Origin: Heliocidaris tuberculata
Lineage: Eukaryota > Echinodermata > Echinoidea > Camarodonta > Echinometridae
DNA: 64,000 bases
NCBI GenBank assembly: GCA_025618425.1
Contig: CM046833.1
Location: 2,841,672 to 2,905,671 of the forward strand
Direction: 5' to 3'
Shown: positions 21,300 through 34,150 of the stretch, piece by piece
How positions within the stretch are numbered: the stretch's first letter is position 1
How the letters are laid out: each line of letters starts with the position of its first letter
Notes under the pieces: model-generated
The model's input: only the letters and a program-made list of their open reading frames with translations
What the model was told of the DNA's origin: nothing
The model's database searches: none
Translations under genes and position numbers: made by a program

Positions 21300-22890
21300 G
21301 GAAGTATTTTCTCAAAAATTTGCCGATTATATTGGTGTTTTTACCTCTTCAACTTAGAGGTCGTGACAGGCCAAAATTGCCCCGGCGCCCACTTATACGT
21401 GAACAAGCTTACCTGAAGATAACCTTGTACTCCAGACTAGCTTTTACGGGTGAATAGGCTTCAATAGCTTTTGTGTGTATCTAATCCTGCACAAACTGCA
21501 GTTCTCCAGACTGGAGGAAATCAAGCAAAGAAGAAGAAAGTATCAGCGGGCATTTTTCCAGTCTAGATCATTCATACATGTGAGGAAAATAATTATTTAA
21601 AATTTCACTTTCAATTCTGAATCCCCAAATTTGTGGCACAGTAAGAGTTGAAATGAAGAGTCTCTGAATCAGGTAATCTAGCAAATTTAAGAAAATTAAA
21701 TCTTGCTTAGAGCAATTTTGTTGTCTGTTTTTGACTGCTGCAACAGTGAATGTTGGACACAGTCCCACATAGGCAAGGGCCTATGAGTGCACAGCCCCAT
21801 ATAGTGATGGTCCCGTGAGTGAGTAAGGACAAGGTACTAGTAAGAGATCGATGGGCTCGCTCACTTATCCAATGATCAAGGTTATGATATAACCTTGTCC
21901 TCCCAAACCAATATGGTCATGGTAAAAACACATAAGGGCTGCCCTCTACTGCTGTACTACTGCCAGCAACAATAAACAAATGCAGATTTCCTCTCTCCAC
22001 ACAGAGAGGGCAGCCGTACAGAAGGATCAATTAGTTTCAGCAGAAAAATAGAATGAACAGAAAATCTAATTGCTTAAAATTCCATACTCCCTGAATCAGT
22101 GGTTTAGCTGGTCACCAAACAAGAGGGACTTTCATAGACAACTTGCTGGTAAGTAATATTCTGATTTTCACTCTTTTGATCTGGGATTTTGGCTGGATAT
22201 ATTACAGCAGTTTTGAGCTGCATAGTTTCAAGTGGGGCTGGGTGGTTCAGGCATACGAGTGGGCTCGCTGGCTGGAATTTTTTTTTCGAACATTAAATTT
22301 TATGGTGTCTTCAAGAGGACAAAGTGTCCATCTCAGTCACTCACACTTATGCGAGGTTATTGGAGATAACATCTCAGTATGATTTTCCGGTGTTGTGCTG
22401 TGCACGAAAGTGAAGATGGAAAGCAAAGAAAAAGAAAAAGAATAAATGTACTAAGGAGTGACATTACATTAGGAAAGAGAGAAGACAAGATAATAAAAGG
22501 GATCAAAGAATAACATAATGAAAGGAAAGGTGGAAAGAAAAAAATTATAGGATAAGAAAAAGAATAGCACTACTACACCTTTTTTCTCCTTTTTTATGCT
22601 GCTCAAAAATTTCTTTGGTAAATGCTTGCCTAACAAAGCAACATGTGCCATAGTTTTACCTACTGGAGCCGAGTTGGCCAAACTCTGTGTATACATGTAC
22701 ATGTAGATGGCTCTGAGCTAACCTCGTGTCTTAGCAGGGAAAAAAAAAACACGCTGTGGTCAAAATTTGCGATGTTATGAATAAAAAGACAGTCAACTTA
22801 AGTTAAGTGACCAGTGCATCATAGTTTAAAGTTGGAAGTTTTTAATATTAGTCATACTTTTGAAGAAGTGTGAAGTTTGTAAACATTTTA
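21300..22890. other. Intergenic, no gene seen
   Basis: No supported coding signal. ACACTTATG(A/C)GAGGTTATT near 22348 echoes 19425-19450, so part is probably old repeat. Confidence 0.5.
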
Positions 22891-22897
22891 ACTTCCT

Positions 22898-23918
22898 GGG
22901 GGTCGTTTCATCAAACCGTCATAACGACAAGATCAGCGACATTTCGACACTGTCGCTCAACTTGTCCGCTAAGTGTTTCACAAAGCCGTCTTTGCGAAGA
23001 TCAGCGACAATTTCCCTGCCAAGTGACTTGTCGATACTCCAGACCTGTCATGTGTTTTTAGAACGCCATCACAAGTCAGCTTTTAGTTAGTCTATGGGCT
23101 GCGAAAAATAAGAAATGTAAATTAAGAGAACATTTATTTTCTGATCTCCCAGCACTATCCTTTATCATTCCTTTATCAAATAGTGTTACTAATGTTCGTA
23201 TTGTAATATTGTACAGACGGACAATATGTTCTTATGGCTTCTTGACCCCCCAACAAGTAAATGAGATTAATATTAAAAATACCCACAATCGTCTACCATA
23301 GAATCAGCATCGAAAACGGAACAGTCTGTATATACAGACCCATGTGAACGACAACAATTTATTATGCATGTATTTTCCCTATATTTTTCCTTTTCACACA
23401 ATGCTTTGATATGAATAATATTATATGTATCTTTCAATGAATAAATAGTAAAAATATGGCCATAAAATATCTTAATTTAATCATTTTCTCTAAAGTGAAC
23501 ACGATTTGGGTCTTCTTTCCATAATTAGTCAATTACGGTATCCTCTTACTTACAAATCTAGATTCGTACATCACAAAAGCCTCCTCGAGTTTTCTCAATT
23601 TTATAAATTCTAAGATGCCATAAATAACACATCTTTTCATGTAAACGGGATGTTTGTATCACCATCATTCATCTTCGCTGCCATTTTTGACATTTTGGAA
23701 TAGTTTGGGAAAAACTGAGCCTCAAAATCTGTTTGGGTTATTGACGATAATTCCAATGGACTGTGATATAGACTATGTTTTTTCGCCGATGAGTATAGAT
23801 ACCACTGAGTTGTCGTTTATCATGTCTTCGTGAAACAGTTTATCAGGTCCATGACATATCCGTAGATCGCCGACAACAGTTATGACTGTCATGGAGTTGA
23901 TTTGATGAAACGACCCCC
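22898..23918. mobile_element. MITE, GGGGGTCGTTTCATCAAA termini
   Basis: A 1.02-kb element with perfect 18-bp inverted ends GGGGGTCGTTTCATCAAA / TTTGATGAAACGACCCCC and subterminal GTCATAAC and GATC(A/C)GCGAC / GATCGCCGAC motifs in both arms. No transposase. Confidence 0.85.
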
Positions 23919-23980
23919 TGTTTACTTCCTGTAGAAGTAAATTATTGATGAATATAAAGAAATTTCTCATTATCACATAC

Positions 23981-26370
23981 TAGGCCTGAGTCGAAACGGT
24001 TCCCCGACCGGGCCCCGCCCGTCACGCTGAAACCCGGGTGTGCATTTTCGGATTTCGGGTATTTCCAAACTAATTTTAGCACTAATATATTGCAATTTAG
24101 AATTTTAAACATGCAATTCACAAACTGAATTTCAAGGTATTCCAATTATATTTACTGCAGTAATAGATGGAAATCATTTCAAACGACGATAGGTCTATTC
24201 ATGACTCTAAAAAGAAGATTCAAGCTAGGCGGTACTGTGCGCGCTCAGAAATGAAGTCAGAATGGGAGTCACGGTGCTCAGTGCGCTCGAATACAGCCTT
24301 ATACCGTAATACACACAGACGAGGGTCGAATATAACTGACGTGATCATGCCAAAGTAAGCTTGAAAACAACTAAAAATACCACGTAAGCGACAACAAAAA
24401 TACAAAATTACTGTTAAACAATTCTTTTCTTTGGCAAAAAATAGTATGGGTATCCATAATATCTCATAGAAAAAAACATGTTGGAGGATTGCGAGTACAC
24501 TTCATATCGAGATTAGGCAGCCATATTTGACATTGTTTTGCGAAGCAAGACCGTAGATGGCAGCAGAGGGGGAAAATAAATGTGGGCACTAGATCAGGTG
24601 ATCAGCCAGCCATCTAGTGATGTACTGTAAGGCCCACAATTTCTTCCTCTCTGCCGCCATCTGCGGTCATGCTACGCAGAACAATGTCAAATATGGCTGC
24701 CTAATCTCGATATGAAGTGCACTCGTAATCCTCCAACATCTTTTTTTCTTTGAAATATTATGGATACCCATGCTGTTTTTTGCCAAAGAAAAGAATTGTT
24801 TTACGATAATTTTGTATTTTTGTTGTCGCTTACGTGGTATTTGTAGTTGTTTTAAAGCTTACTTTGATCCGATCACATCTGTTATATTCGACCCTCGTCT
24901 GTGTGTATTACGGTATAGGGCTGTATTCGAGCGCACTGGGCACTAGACCCGTTTCGGGTACTCGATTATCCGTGTACTTGCCCGATAGGGTCACTACACA
25001 ACTAATGAAATTTCCACCGACTACTCGGTAACATAGTTGGAACTTGTGAATAACCCCCCAAAACCTCTAATTCAGAATAAAATATAGAAATTTTTCACTT
25101 AATTGTTAGTTCTAAGATATTTTAATGTCATTTGAATCAATAAAATTCACATGAGAGCGTTTCTTTTCGGTAGCTAAGTTCTCGAGGATCGACCAGTAAA
25201 AACCAAAGTCTGGTTGTGTAGGCTCCCGCTACATCGGAAGCTACAGTTATATTAAAGCGGGTGTGTGAGCCAGCCGCGCATACATCGGTCACCGCGATGT
25301 ACACCGTATAGCTCACCGTGTAAGCGAGATCCTATCATGTTTTTGTAAAAATGAAAGGACGCGTATCAGCACAAGCTAGTAATAGATGAAAACAAAAGGA
25401 CATTGAAATACTTCTTACTTGCTAACGCGCGCTTGATCGTTGCCGACGGGCCATGCACGGGCATGCCCATGTCGATTTGACGAGGGCATTGAATCTGATG
25501 TCGATCGCACGCTCAGAATGGTGCACAGTTTCAATACGGAGAAAGATGAATGAGATTTCATGTACTAAAACGCTCCAAACCCAACTGTACTTCCTGGTAC
25601 GAGCGCCACCTCTTGGCGACTGGTAAACAACTGCAATATCATGATTACAATTGTGATGAAAAGGGGGAAGGAAATGACGATCTATTTCGCTTGATTTTAC
25701 CTTGATTTTAATTTAGTCTTCACGAAAGTAGGTAGGAGGAGATAATTTGCATTGTTCTGAATTTTAGAACCGACACTGATCGTTTTAAACTTGTTTAATT
25801 TTAACATTTTAATACGGAAATCGGACATTAATTACGGTTGTTGCACGGGCTGTTTGGGACTGGTTTCATGGCTTTACGCTGGTGCTCCGGCCAGAAAAGG
25901 GTACGGTCTTCGGGGCCGGAGCGGTCGGCCTGTCTTATTGACAAAATCATTATACGTAGTAGTCTATTACTCGTCCAAAAAAATGTCCGTGTAAACGACT
26001 ACCGAAAATGGCCTTTCAAAACGGGCCTACTGGGCACAGGCGACTCACATTCTGGCTTCATTTCTGAACATGCACCGTACCACAAAGCTTGATTTCCTCT
26101 CTCAGCCCTCAATTTTAGGTCACGAAGAGACCTTTGGCCGTACTTCTTAATGTTTTATTTTTATTCCGAAATGTTATTTATCTTGGGAAAAGCATTGTTT
26201 TATCGACTGTCCTCGATGCTGCATTTTAGTTTAGCAATTTTACCTTGACTCCCGTCACTACATACACTCAAATTTTCTGTTGTAGGGAATTCCCCTTCGG
26301 GTACCCGGTCCCCACCCGAAATTTTCAAGTCAAACCCGGGTTTTGAAAAACCCGTGATTACTCAGGCCTA
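23981..26370. mobile_element. Nonautonomous hAT element, 2.39 kb
   Basis: Perfect 11-bp inverted ends TAGGCCTGAGT / ACTCAGGCCTA and perfect 8-bp duplication TCACATAC (23973-23980, 26371-26378). Subterminal ACCCGGGT/CGGGTACCCG motifs occur at both ends, as in the element at 28961-30811. It contains a long foldback (24275-24943). No transposase frame is visible. Confidence 0.9.
24275..24943. repeat. Inverted repeat with ~310-bp arms
   Basis: Arms about 24275-24586 and 24631-24943 match in inverse (e.g. GCGCTCGAATACAGCC, ATGTTGGAGGATT / AATCCTCCAACAT) around a ~45-bp loop that itself starts and ends GTGGGC / GCCCAC. It would form a long RNA hairpin if transcribed. Confidence 0.88.
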
Positions 26371-26395
26371 TCACATACATGTAACATAGGTAGTA

Positions 26396-26475
26396 GATCT
26401 TGTAGTAGTAGACTTTATTGGATAACTTGTTTGGCACAAGGCTAATCTGCCTCAAGGTCCGTTGCACAATTACAG
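26396..26475 (-). mobile_element. LINE/SINE 3' tail, minus orientation
   Basis: AGTAGTAGACTTTATTGGATAACTTG... is the inverse of 61587-61650 (...CAAGTTATCCAATAAAATCTACTACT), so the two are the same family tail in opposite orientation. Confidence 0.55.
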
Positions 26476-26479
26476 TATA

Positions 26480-27470
26480 CAAATAATGCATGTTTGCGAA
26501 TGCATTAGTGAATATGCACTGCACAAATGTTAAGTCACAATGGGATAATGAACAAGACTTGTCGAGTTCATTATCTGTCTCATTGTGACTTAACTGAGTG
26601 TAGTGCATATTACTAATGCTCAAGCCACAAAACATGAATTATTTTTTTTATGAAACGGGTCAACAATATGAATATAAAGTCCAAAAAAGGGTTACAAACC
26701 CCATCAACATGCAAAGAATCGCACAGTCAAGGAGGCCACCATTTGCTTTCCTTTATGACATCACATTAAGCGCAGTCAAAAAGTATAATGGGCGTGTCAG
26801 TGTGCGCATCAGAGTCCTTGCCATGGCCTTCCTATATGAAATTATGCGCATTTCATCGTGTCTTAAGTTTGTACGCCCTAGAAGTACGCATACGCGTACC
26901 GTGCATTATCACTTTTTACCGTGGGTTATCACTTTTTGATGGGAACTTTTTTGCACGGTCATGACGGTAGGAAAGAAAAATGCACGGTCACTTGGTGTAA
27001 TATGACCAATAAGAATGCCTACATCCTAGAACCCGTTTTATAAAAAACAATATTATATTACGATACATTATGGTAGTCGAGTGTTATGAATTATGCATCA
27101 CAAAAGAATAATATCACTCCTTAGATGTACAGTAATATTACAAATTTTAATTATTTTTGTGATTTGGTCAAGTAAAAACATTCTGAACAAAAAATGATAC
27201 AGATTTACAAGAAGAAATTTTGCATAATGACATGCAAGCTTGGCATTTATATTGTACATGTAGGTCATTCATTTGCTGCTGAATGACTATTACTAATTGA
27301 TTACTGTACAAACCAGATGCTAGGTTTCCCTCTAGAAACACTCTACTTTATAATGTGCATGAAACTATACCTACAGTGTATATAAGTTTTGAGGAACATG
27401 ACGAGCTTTCATCCATGTGTGCTGATCAGGAGCATTCATATTGCTGTAAAACCTGAAACTTTTGCGCACA
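26480..27470. other. Intergenic, no gene seen
   Basis: Contains an imperfect foldback near 26505-26615 (TGCATTAGTGAATATGCACT ... AGTGCATATTACTAATGC) and nothing coding. Confidence 0.5.
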
Positions 27471-27475
27471 TTTAA

Positions 27476-27890
27476 CCCTTTAGAGTCAATTGACCACATT
27501 TTTTGGTTTTGCTCAATAACTTTTGATTCAGAGCTCTAAAAAATATTCCCGATGCTTGAGTAGAAAGAGCAAAATTTTGTGCGCACATTGTGTCCATTTT
27601 CGTTGCATGACCAAATTGCGTTTGATGCAAGGAATTTTTGAAAAGTGAATACATGTAAGCTTTAAAATCCTTAAATTGGCAACGCATTGAGATGTTCAAA
27701 ATCACTGTTTTATGATCAAAATGGGCAATTTTTTCAACTTTTCAACAAAGTTTTTAACTATGTATATTGTTTTCAAAGACATTACATTTTATTAGAACCA
27801 TGTAGCACTAAAAGAAAAATATTTTTATTGCCAATTTGAAGAACAAAATGTGATCAATTTAGCCCTTGAATAATTCCTGTCATGAAAGGG
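27476..27890 (-). mobile_element. piggyBac-like MITE, copy A
   Basis: 415 bp with CCCTTT...AAAGGG ends and TTAA on both sides. It shares GCTCAATAACTTTTGATTCAG, TTAAATTGGCAAC and AATAATTCCTGTCATG with copies B-F, the last at the right end; I call this orientation minus. Confidence 0.85.
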
Positions 27891-28154
27891 TTAATGTTCG
27901 TGAAATTTTCATGCTGCAAAATCATTGAATCATAATTGACATACATGGTTGTAACACTAAATTTTTGAAAATATTTTTTGCGCAACATCTTGCTCAGAAA
28001 ATGGCTGTCGTTTACAATTCGCGAAAGTTTCATGTAGCGGACGTTTCTGATTTTATGGGACTCAAGGCAATTTTGCTCCCCCCCCCCCCCCCCCATGATA
28101 GTGAAATAAGCCTGCTTTCTACTACATGTGTCTATAGATCTACATAAATATGTC

Positions 28155-28345
28155 CCATAGCTTGGAGGCTGCTGGGGCGACAATGTGATGGATCTTGAGA
28201 CACAGGTTCTCCAAAACTTTCTGTCTTCAGCTGTTGTAGTTAGTCGCTCAAAAGACATTCCTGTCCACTGCTTGATGTTGTCAATCCAGGTCTTAGTTGG
28301 TCTGCCCCTTTTTCTTCTGCCATTGGTTCCCCCTTGCAAGATGGT
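28155..28345 (-). pseudogene. LINE endonuclease-reverse transcriptase C-terminal fragment
   Basis: The minus frame reads RKRGRPTKTWIDNIKQWTG then AEDRKFWR, the conserved tail of a widespread family of animal non-LTR reverse transcriptases (RGRPxxxWxDNIxxWTG...DRxxWR). Only this end remains. Confidence 0.8.
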
Positions 28346-28594
28346 GTATAAGAAAGCTGAAATCAAATGATGTAAACTAGAAATGAGTAAGAAATTTGAA
28401 GATAGTAAATGACAATAGAAAAAAAACACACACACAATGGTTCCAAAGTAGGACGTGGGTTCTGTGGTCACCCTTCTGTATGCAAGTGCATATTGGAAAC
28501 GGATTTGCACAGAAATTTAGAAACCAAGTTCGCCTTGACTGGAGTTCTTTGCGCTTGGTGTTTTATAAATTGTCCTCTGTTTTCTTCATGCTGC

Positions 28595-30941
28595 TTAAAG
28601 GCATTAATTAACTTTGCCCAGGATTGAAAAAAAAAATCACTGTTCCAGCTAATGCCGTAATCATAATTGCAAACCTTTAGCTCAGACAGGAATCGCCTGA
28701 ATTTTATAAGCTGATCGGTCGTTTATATATCAAGATATTTACGATTGAACAGTGATGTCGGGATAGAGTACCACCGAACCCTAAAGAACTCTTACGGTTG
28801 GCACACCTCGCTCTATCACAGAATACCGTACGGGCTGGAAACCCGCTCTGAAATCACCAAGCGCTGGTGCTTGGTTTTTGTGACTGCAGCGCAGCGCAGC
28901 AGCCGAGCGACTTGCGCTAGCGATTGATCGCGATTTTCTCTTTTTTATGATAGTAAATGGTAGGGCTGGGACTAAAAACCGGGTACCCGAGTCCCGCCCG
29001 AGAGCCTCGGGACCCGGGTCAAAATATTAGATAACCGATACCCGAAAATGAGTATTTAATTATCACCTATGTATGTACACGACAAGGCGGTAGATGAACG
29101 TCGAACAGCCATTTACTATTTACATGTAAAAAAAATCCATGTAGCGCTCTAGCGCACCATTGCAGTGATGCGCTTTTGATTCGTTCAACTCACTGTGAAA
29201 CATAACCTTACACATTCGTATACACAGAGAGCAAAGCTCACTGCCGCTATTCGGAGACTGCTCATTGGTTCATTGACCCATGGCATAATTTGCATTTAGT
29301 GCCCTTCCCCCTTCTTTGCAGTGAACGATAAGTCTATGAGCGATTAACGGGCGTAAAGTTTACAAACTCATGCATATTCAACAGTCGCTCCACACTCGCA
29401 CGTGGCATCTCACAACTCGTACACTATTAAACAGGTATTTTTAACATCGACGATCACGATCTGACACTATCACAATATCCTGAAACTTTAGCAAAGAAGT
29501 TACCAATTACTGAAATCAGATTAAGAGTACATGAACGATATATCCAAAATAATATCCTTCATTGTTCATGCGAAAGTGAAAAGCAAGGCTGTGAGAAGCA
29601 AAGGATGTCTACAGTGCGCGCGATTAACATTTTCATTCATAAAATTGGGCTTGTGACGTCATTTCATGAGCGGTCCGTTAATAACAAGTCATGACAAGTC
29701 ATAAGCCAGCCAGCCAATGAAGGTATGCGCCTTTTTTTTTTCTCTCTCTTTTTTCCTTTCATATACCGCGGCGGCATTGGGCGGAAAGGCGCTTTGTATA
29801 AACAGATCGAATTTCAAAAGGGAACCGCATGTGTGTGTTAAAGGATGAAGTTGCAGTCGGACAGAGAAGAAAATGTTAGCTTGATGATTTTTTTGATGAA
29901 TAATGAGTTTGATGAATGATGATATTTGATGTCTGATGAAGATAATTGTTTTGATGATGTTATTATCTTGATAATGATGATATGATGACGATGTCTTTGA
30001 TGATTATGATGATCGATGATGATATCAATGGTGCTACTGGCGAAGAGAGAGGACCCGGCATGTATTGATGATTTTATGTGTACTAGTAGTGGTACGTGTG
30101 TGTGAATTTCAATAATTGGCGGGTTGATCACACGTTGAGAATGAAACTGTCGGTGAGACGATGACCACGTGCGTGAGGACTCGCAATGTGTATAATTAGA
30201 GTATGAGGAGTGTAGATACTACAGAAAGCTCGCCATTTTCGCCAGGCAAATCAATACTCCGTGTGAACAGTGAAGTTTGTGTACAAAGTGAGTAAGTGAC
30301 TCGATCTCTACGATCACGATGTCAAAATTCCCAAGAGCTGCCCGTACAAAATTATTAAGAATCATCATGATCGTCTCAAACGAGTTTTTCTTCATAAGAT
30401 TTCTTTGTATTCCCCTTTCTTTTTTTATAAGTACATGTACATTCATGTATTTTGGATAAACATGAGCGAGGGACTGTATGACCGCGCGTGACTACCTAAG
30501 GCGCTGGCGCGCTGGCATGATTAGACGGTAGACAATTTCTACAGATTAGATTTAGGCGGCTTATGCCTATCCTGTCTTGCGCCCACGCGATTTCCTCCGC
30601 CTGTTTTGTTGTTGTTGTTGTTGTTTTTTTTTTTCCTCGAATGGTTTATTTCAGTTGCCAAACACAAAGGAGTTTTCCCACAGTGTTTGTAGCTTCTTAG
30701 GGGTAAATATTGGCTTGTAATTCGTGTTATATCATTTTCGGGTAACCGGGAACCCGCCCGAAAAATAGTCGGGTTCCCGAATTGAAAAAATACCCGAAAC
30801 TCCCACCCCTAGTAAATGGGTTCCATTTTCTCTCATACTTTCACATATCCTTAATTATATATGTAGTTAGAGGACTGCACATAATTCACTGGCATTTGAG
30901 CTGATTTTACAATTTTTCACAAAGTTAATCAATCACTTTAA
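28595..30941 (+). mobile_element. ~500-bp MITE split by a hAT insertion
   Basis: Left part 28595-28960 and right part 30812-30941 together match, in inverse, the intact copy at 32537-33042. Termini are AAAGGCATTAATTAACTTTG / CAAAGTTAATCAATCACTTT with TTA(A) at both edges. Confidence 0.88.
28961..30811. mobile_element. Nonautonomous hAT element, 1.85 kb, nested
   Basis: TAGGGCTGGGA / TCCCACCCCTA ends (10 of 11) and perfect 8-bp duplication GTAAATGG (28953-28960, 30812-30819). Subterminal CGGGTACCCG and CGGGTTCCCG motifs. The insertion is proven by the uninterrupted relative at 32537-33042. No transposase. A GAT-rich stretch lies at about 29880-30030. Confidence 0.92.
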
Positions 30942-32536
30942 CCCTTAACATATACATGTACTTGTAGAATGCAGGGTAAACCTTTCTGGAGTTGATTTAT
31001 TGTCATGTAGATGTACATTTTTTTCTTTTATTAATTTCTTTAAAAAAAAAAATTTGTACATGTAAGTGATTGGTCCCCTTTAAACAAAAATAAAAGGAGA
31101 TTTTGAAATTTATTGATTATATTGAATTTCTTTCATTGAAATCATGTCCAAAGTATACTACTGTAAAGCTTCTAAGTTATAGTAGACATTCACCCCACAA
31201 ACAAACACTCAGGAACCAAAACCAGTCAAACGAAGCATCAGAAGGAGCACCAAAATAATTATTAAATTAAACTCTAAAACAGTAGCTAAGATGGAGCCTA
31301 AATAATGAAGTGTACATACAAGTTGAAGTCCTGTAGTGCTCTGCTTTATTGTTCAGTACTACAGACTGCTCTCTGCAGAAAACTCACATATAATTATAGA
31401 TTAACCAGTGATATAACAGAAAATGGACAAGTCCGGTAAAATAGAATAGTCTTAGAGGGAAGGAGAAACAATAGAAAATGACTAGAAGAAAAATAGAAGA
31501 CAGAACACATGTCCTGAATACTTGATGGGGAAAGGACAAAAGAGGCAATGTTTGAATGAAGAGAAGAATTTAGGCATTGGAAATGAGGCCGAGTTTGGGG
31601 CATAGAAATGAGGCAGAGTATGGAAAGCTAACTGTGACATTGATACATGTAGAACAACAGAACATTACAAAATTACACTCTTACACTACTGAATGATGAT
31701 TGTGTTCTTTGCTTATTGCGTGAAGTGCTCTCAAACTGGCTTGTTTCAAGTACCAGAAACTCACTTTGTATGATATTGTAATAATGCTTATACATGTAAT
31801 GATACATTTGACTATTAAAGGTAATAAACAGTAGTGGTAGTAAAATGAAAGTTGGCATGAAACTGCTCAAATATAGTCTCATATTGTTCGGCTTCAATAA
31901 AAAGATACATGAGTGAGATAATCTGGTATTCTATTCATGATTTCCGGTGATTTTCAGTAAAATAATTCAAATGATCGAATATCAACGGTTACCTTATACC
32001 CTCGCTAAGGACCACCTACCCCGACGCTCCCGGCTCAACGGCGCATAGCGGTTCGCACACACTTGTTACACACACTGTTTTCACATCAAATTACAAGCGC
32101 GGTACCGCGCTTGTAATTCGATGTTTATTTTTTTGGACATTTTAGCCATTTCTAAACCATTTTTCTTCAAACAAACGTCACCTATGTTCGAAATTAATAA
32201 TTTCACAACAGTATATGTAATAATTTCAATTCCAGCTGACAAAGTAGTTAAATATCCAAACCGCCACCTTTCCCACTACTGTACGATACCTTTAAGAGTC
32301 TGTCCACACAACTCTCTCTGTCTCTCTTTGTCTCTCTCTCTCCCTTTGTTTTCTCTGTCACTCTTTCTCTTTCTTTTTCTGTGTCAGTTTTTCTCTACCT
32401 CAGTTTCTGACACCTACATTTGTACATGTACATACATGTACATGTACATACAATAGCAAGATAATAATGATCATTTCTTAAACAATGCATAGTATTCACA
32501 AGTGCAAGTCCCTGTGCACTTCACACAATTTTGCAT
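30942..32536. other. Intergenic, no gene seen
   Basis: AT-rich; a CT-rich microsatellite near 32310-32400 and TACATGTACATG palindromes near 32422-32450; no supported coding sequence. Confidence 0.5.
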
Positions 32537-33042
32537 TTAAAGGGATTGATTAACTTTGTGAAAAATTGTGAAATCAGCTCAAATGCAAGTGAATTGTGTG
32601 CAATCCTCTAACTACATGTACATACATGTATATAATTAAGGATATGTGAAAGTATGAGAGAAAATGGAACCCGTTTACTATCCTAAAAAAGAGAAAATCA
32701 TGATTGATCGCTAGCGCAAGTCGCTCGGCTTCTTCACTGCGCTGCAGTCACAAAAACCAAGCTCCGGCGCTTGGCGATTTCAGAGCGGGTTTCCAGCCCG
32801 TACGGCATTCTGTGATAGAGCGAGGTATGCCAACCGTAAGAGTTCTTCAGGGTTCGGTGGTACTCTATCCCGACATCAATGTTCAATCGTAAATACATTG
32901 ATACGTGTATATAAACGACCGATCAGCTTATAAAACTCAGGCGATTCCTGTCTGACCTAAAGGTTTGCAATTATGATTACAGCATTAGCTGGAACAGTGA
33001 TTTTTTTTTTCAATCCTGGACAAAGTTAATCAATCACTTTAA
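32537..33042 (-). mobile_element. Intact MITE, AAAG(G/T)GATTGATTAACTTTG termini
   Basis: Uninterrupted inverse copy of the MITE at 28595-30941. It has a GC-rich core (32715-32880) quite unlike its AT-rich ends. Confidence 0.88.
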
Positions 33043-33863
33043 TATTGATAAGTTTCATATGTACATGTATCTTACTCTTCAAAATAATCACAGTAGTATA
33101 ATTTATTACTGAAATATCTTACTATAAAGGATAAGTAGGAATTTACAGAGTATACAGAAAAGATAACATGTACATGTACATGTAACTCTATAAATTTGAA
33201 GTTTTATTTAAGTTGGTAAAAAGTTTGGAAAAATGAAAAGTATTTTATTGTAGTGATGCAATAGCTATACATGTGTACATGTATGGAAATATTTCTTAAC
33301 AACAGAAAAAGATTACAATTAATTTTCATCAGTGTAGGAACATTTCATGAGAGCTGCATACATTATTTCACAAGTACATGTAATTGCCAATGTTCAAACA
33401 CTTATATATGAATAAAACACTATAGTGTACCTACACGATTCTCACTCATGCCAAGTACATGTAGGACAGCCTTGTATTTAAACATGAGATCAGAAATGAC
33501 TTCATCCTATCCAACAGCCACTTTATGGAGACTAGCATTTTATTATTTATTGCAAATACATGTAAGCACTTTCGTTTTTAGTACATGGTAGAAATGACTT
33601 TGAAATGACCCCACTTTGTATGCGCACACGCACCTGTTTCAGTGGACGCGCTACTTTTTAAACAACTAAAATCATACTGGTGGCGCATCATGGTGCGCAC
33701 TCCATGAAAGTGTAGAAAAGGTCAATTGTAAAGGTCAATTGTACTCAGTACAAATGTCCTTTATCTGCACATGCGCAAATTGTAATTACAACTGGCTTAT
33801 AAATGCAAACACAGGTGAAACACTGCTGGATTCTCACACATGGTACATGTACATAGTAAAAGC

Positions 33864-34150
33864 AGGGGCGGATCCAGGATTTCGTATAAGGGAGGGCACA
33901 CAAATGCAGGATTGTCAACTTTGGGAAACTGCTTGGAGGGAGACCCATATTTTCTTGGTCTCGCCAGCCCTCCAAAAGTCGCTCAGTGGGGGGGGGGGGG
34001 GGTTATGGGGTCCAGTTCCCCTCCATAATTCTCTGATAAGCAACAAAAAAAAGGTTTTCGGGTCGAAAAGGGGGGGCACAATGCATTGTTTTCCCTCAAA
34101 AGGGGGGGCACGGGCCGGGATTGCCCCCCCCCCCCCTAAATCCGCCACTG
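33864..34150. mobile_element. hAT-like MITE, AGGGGCGGATCCAGG...AAATCCGCCACTG
   Basis: 287 bp with flanking duplication GTAAAAGC (33856-33863, 34151-34158). Best-preserved member of the group that includes 12436, 12990 and 16560; G and C runs inside. Confidence 0.85.

Noticed and set aside
24160..25031. Short frames within the 2.4-kb hAT element as transposase
   Set aside because: None shows hAT transposase features (BED zinc finger, hATC dimerisation motif); most lie in the hairpin arms.
27854..28510. A 218-codon minus frame as a host gene
   Set aside because: Only its middle part is conserved, and that is a retrotransposon reverse transcriptase tail; the rest is MITE and intergenic sequence.
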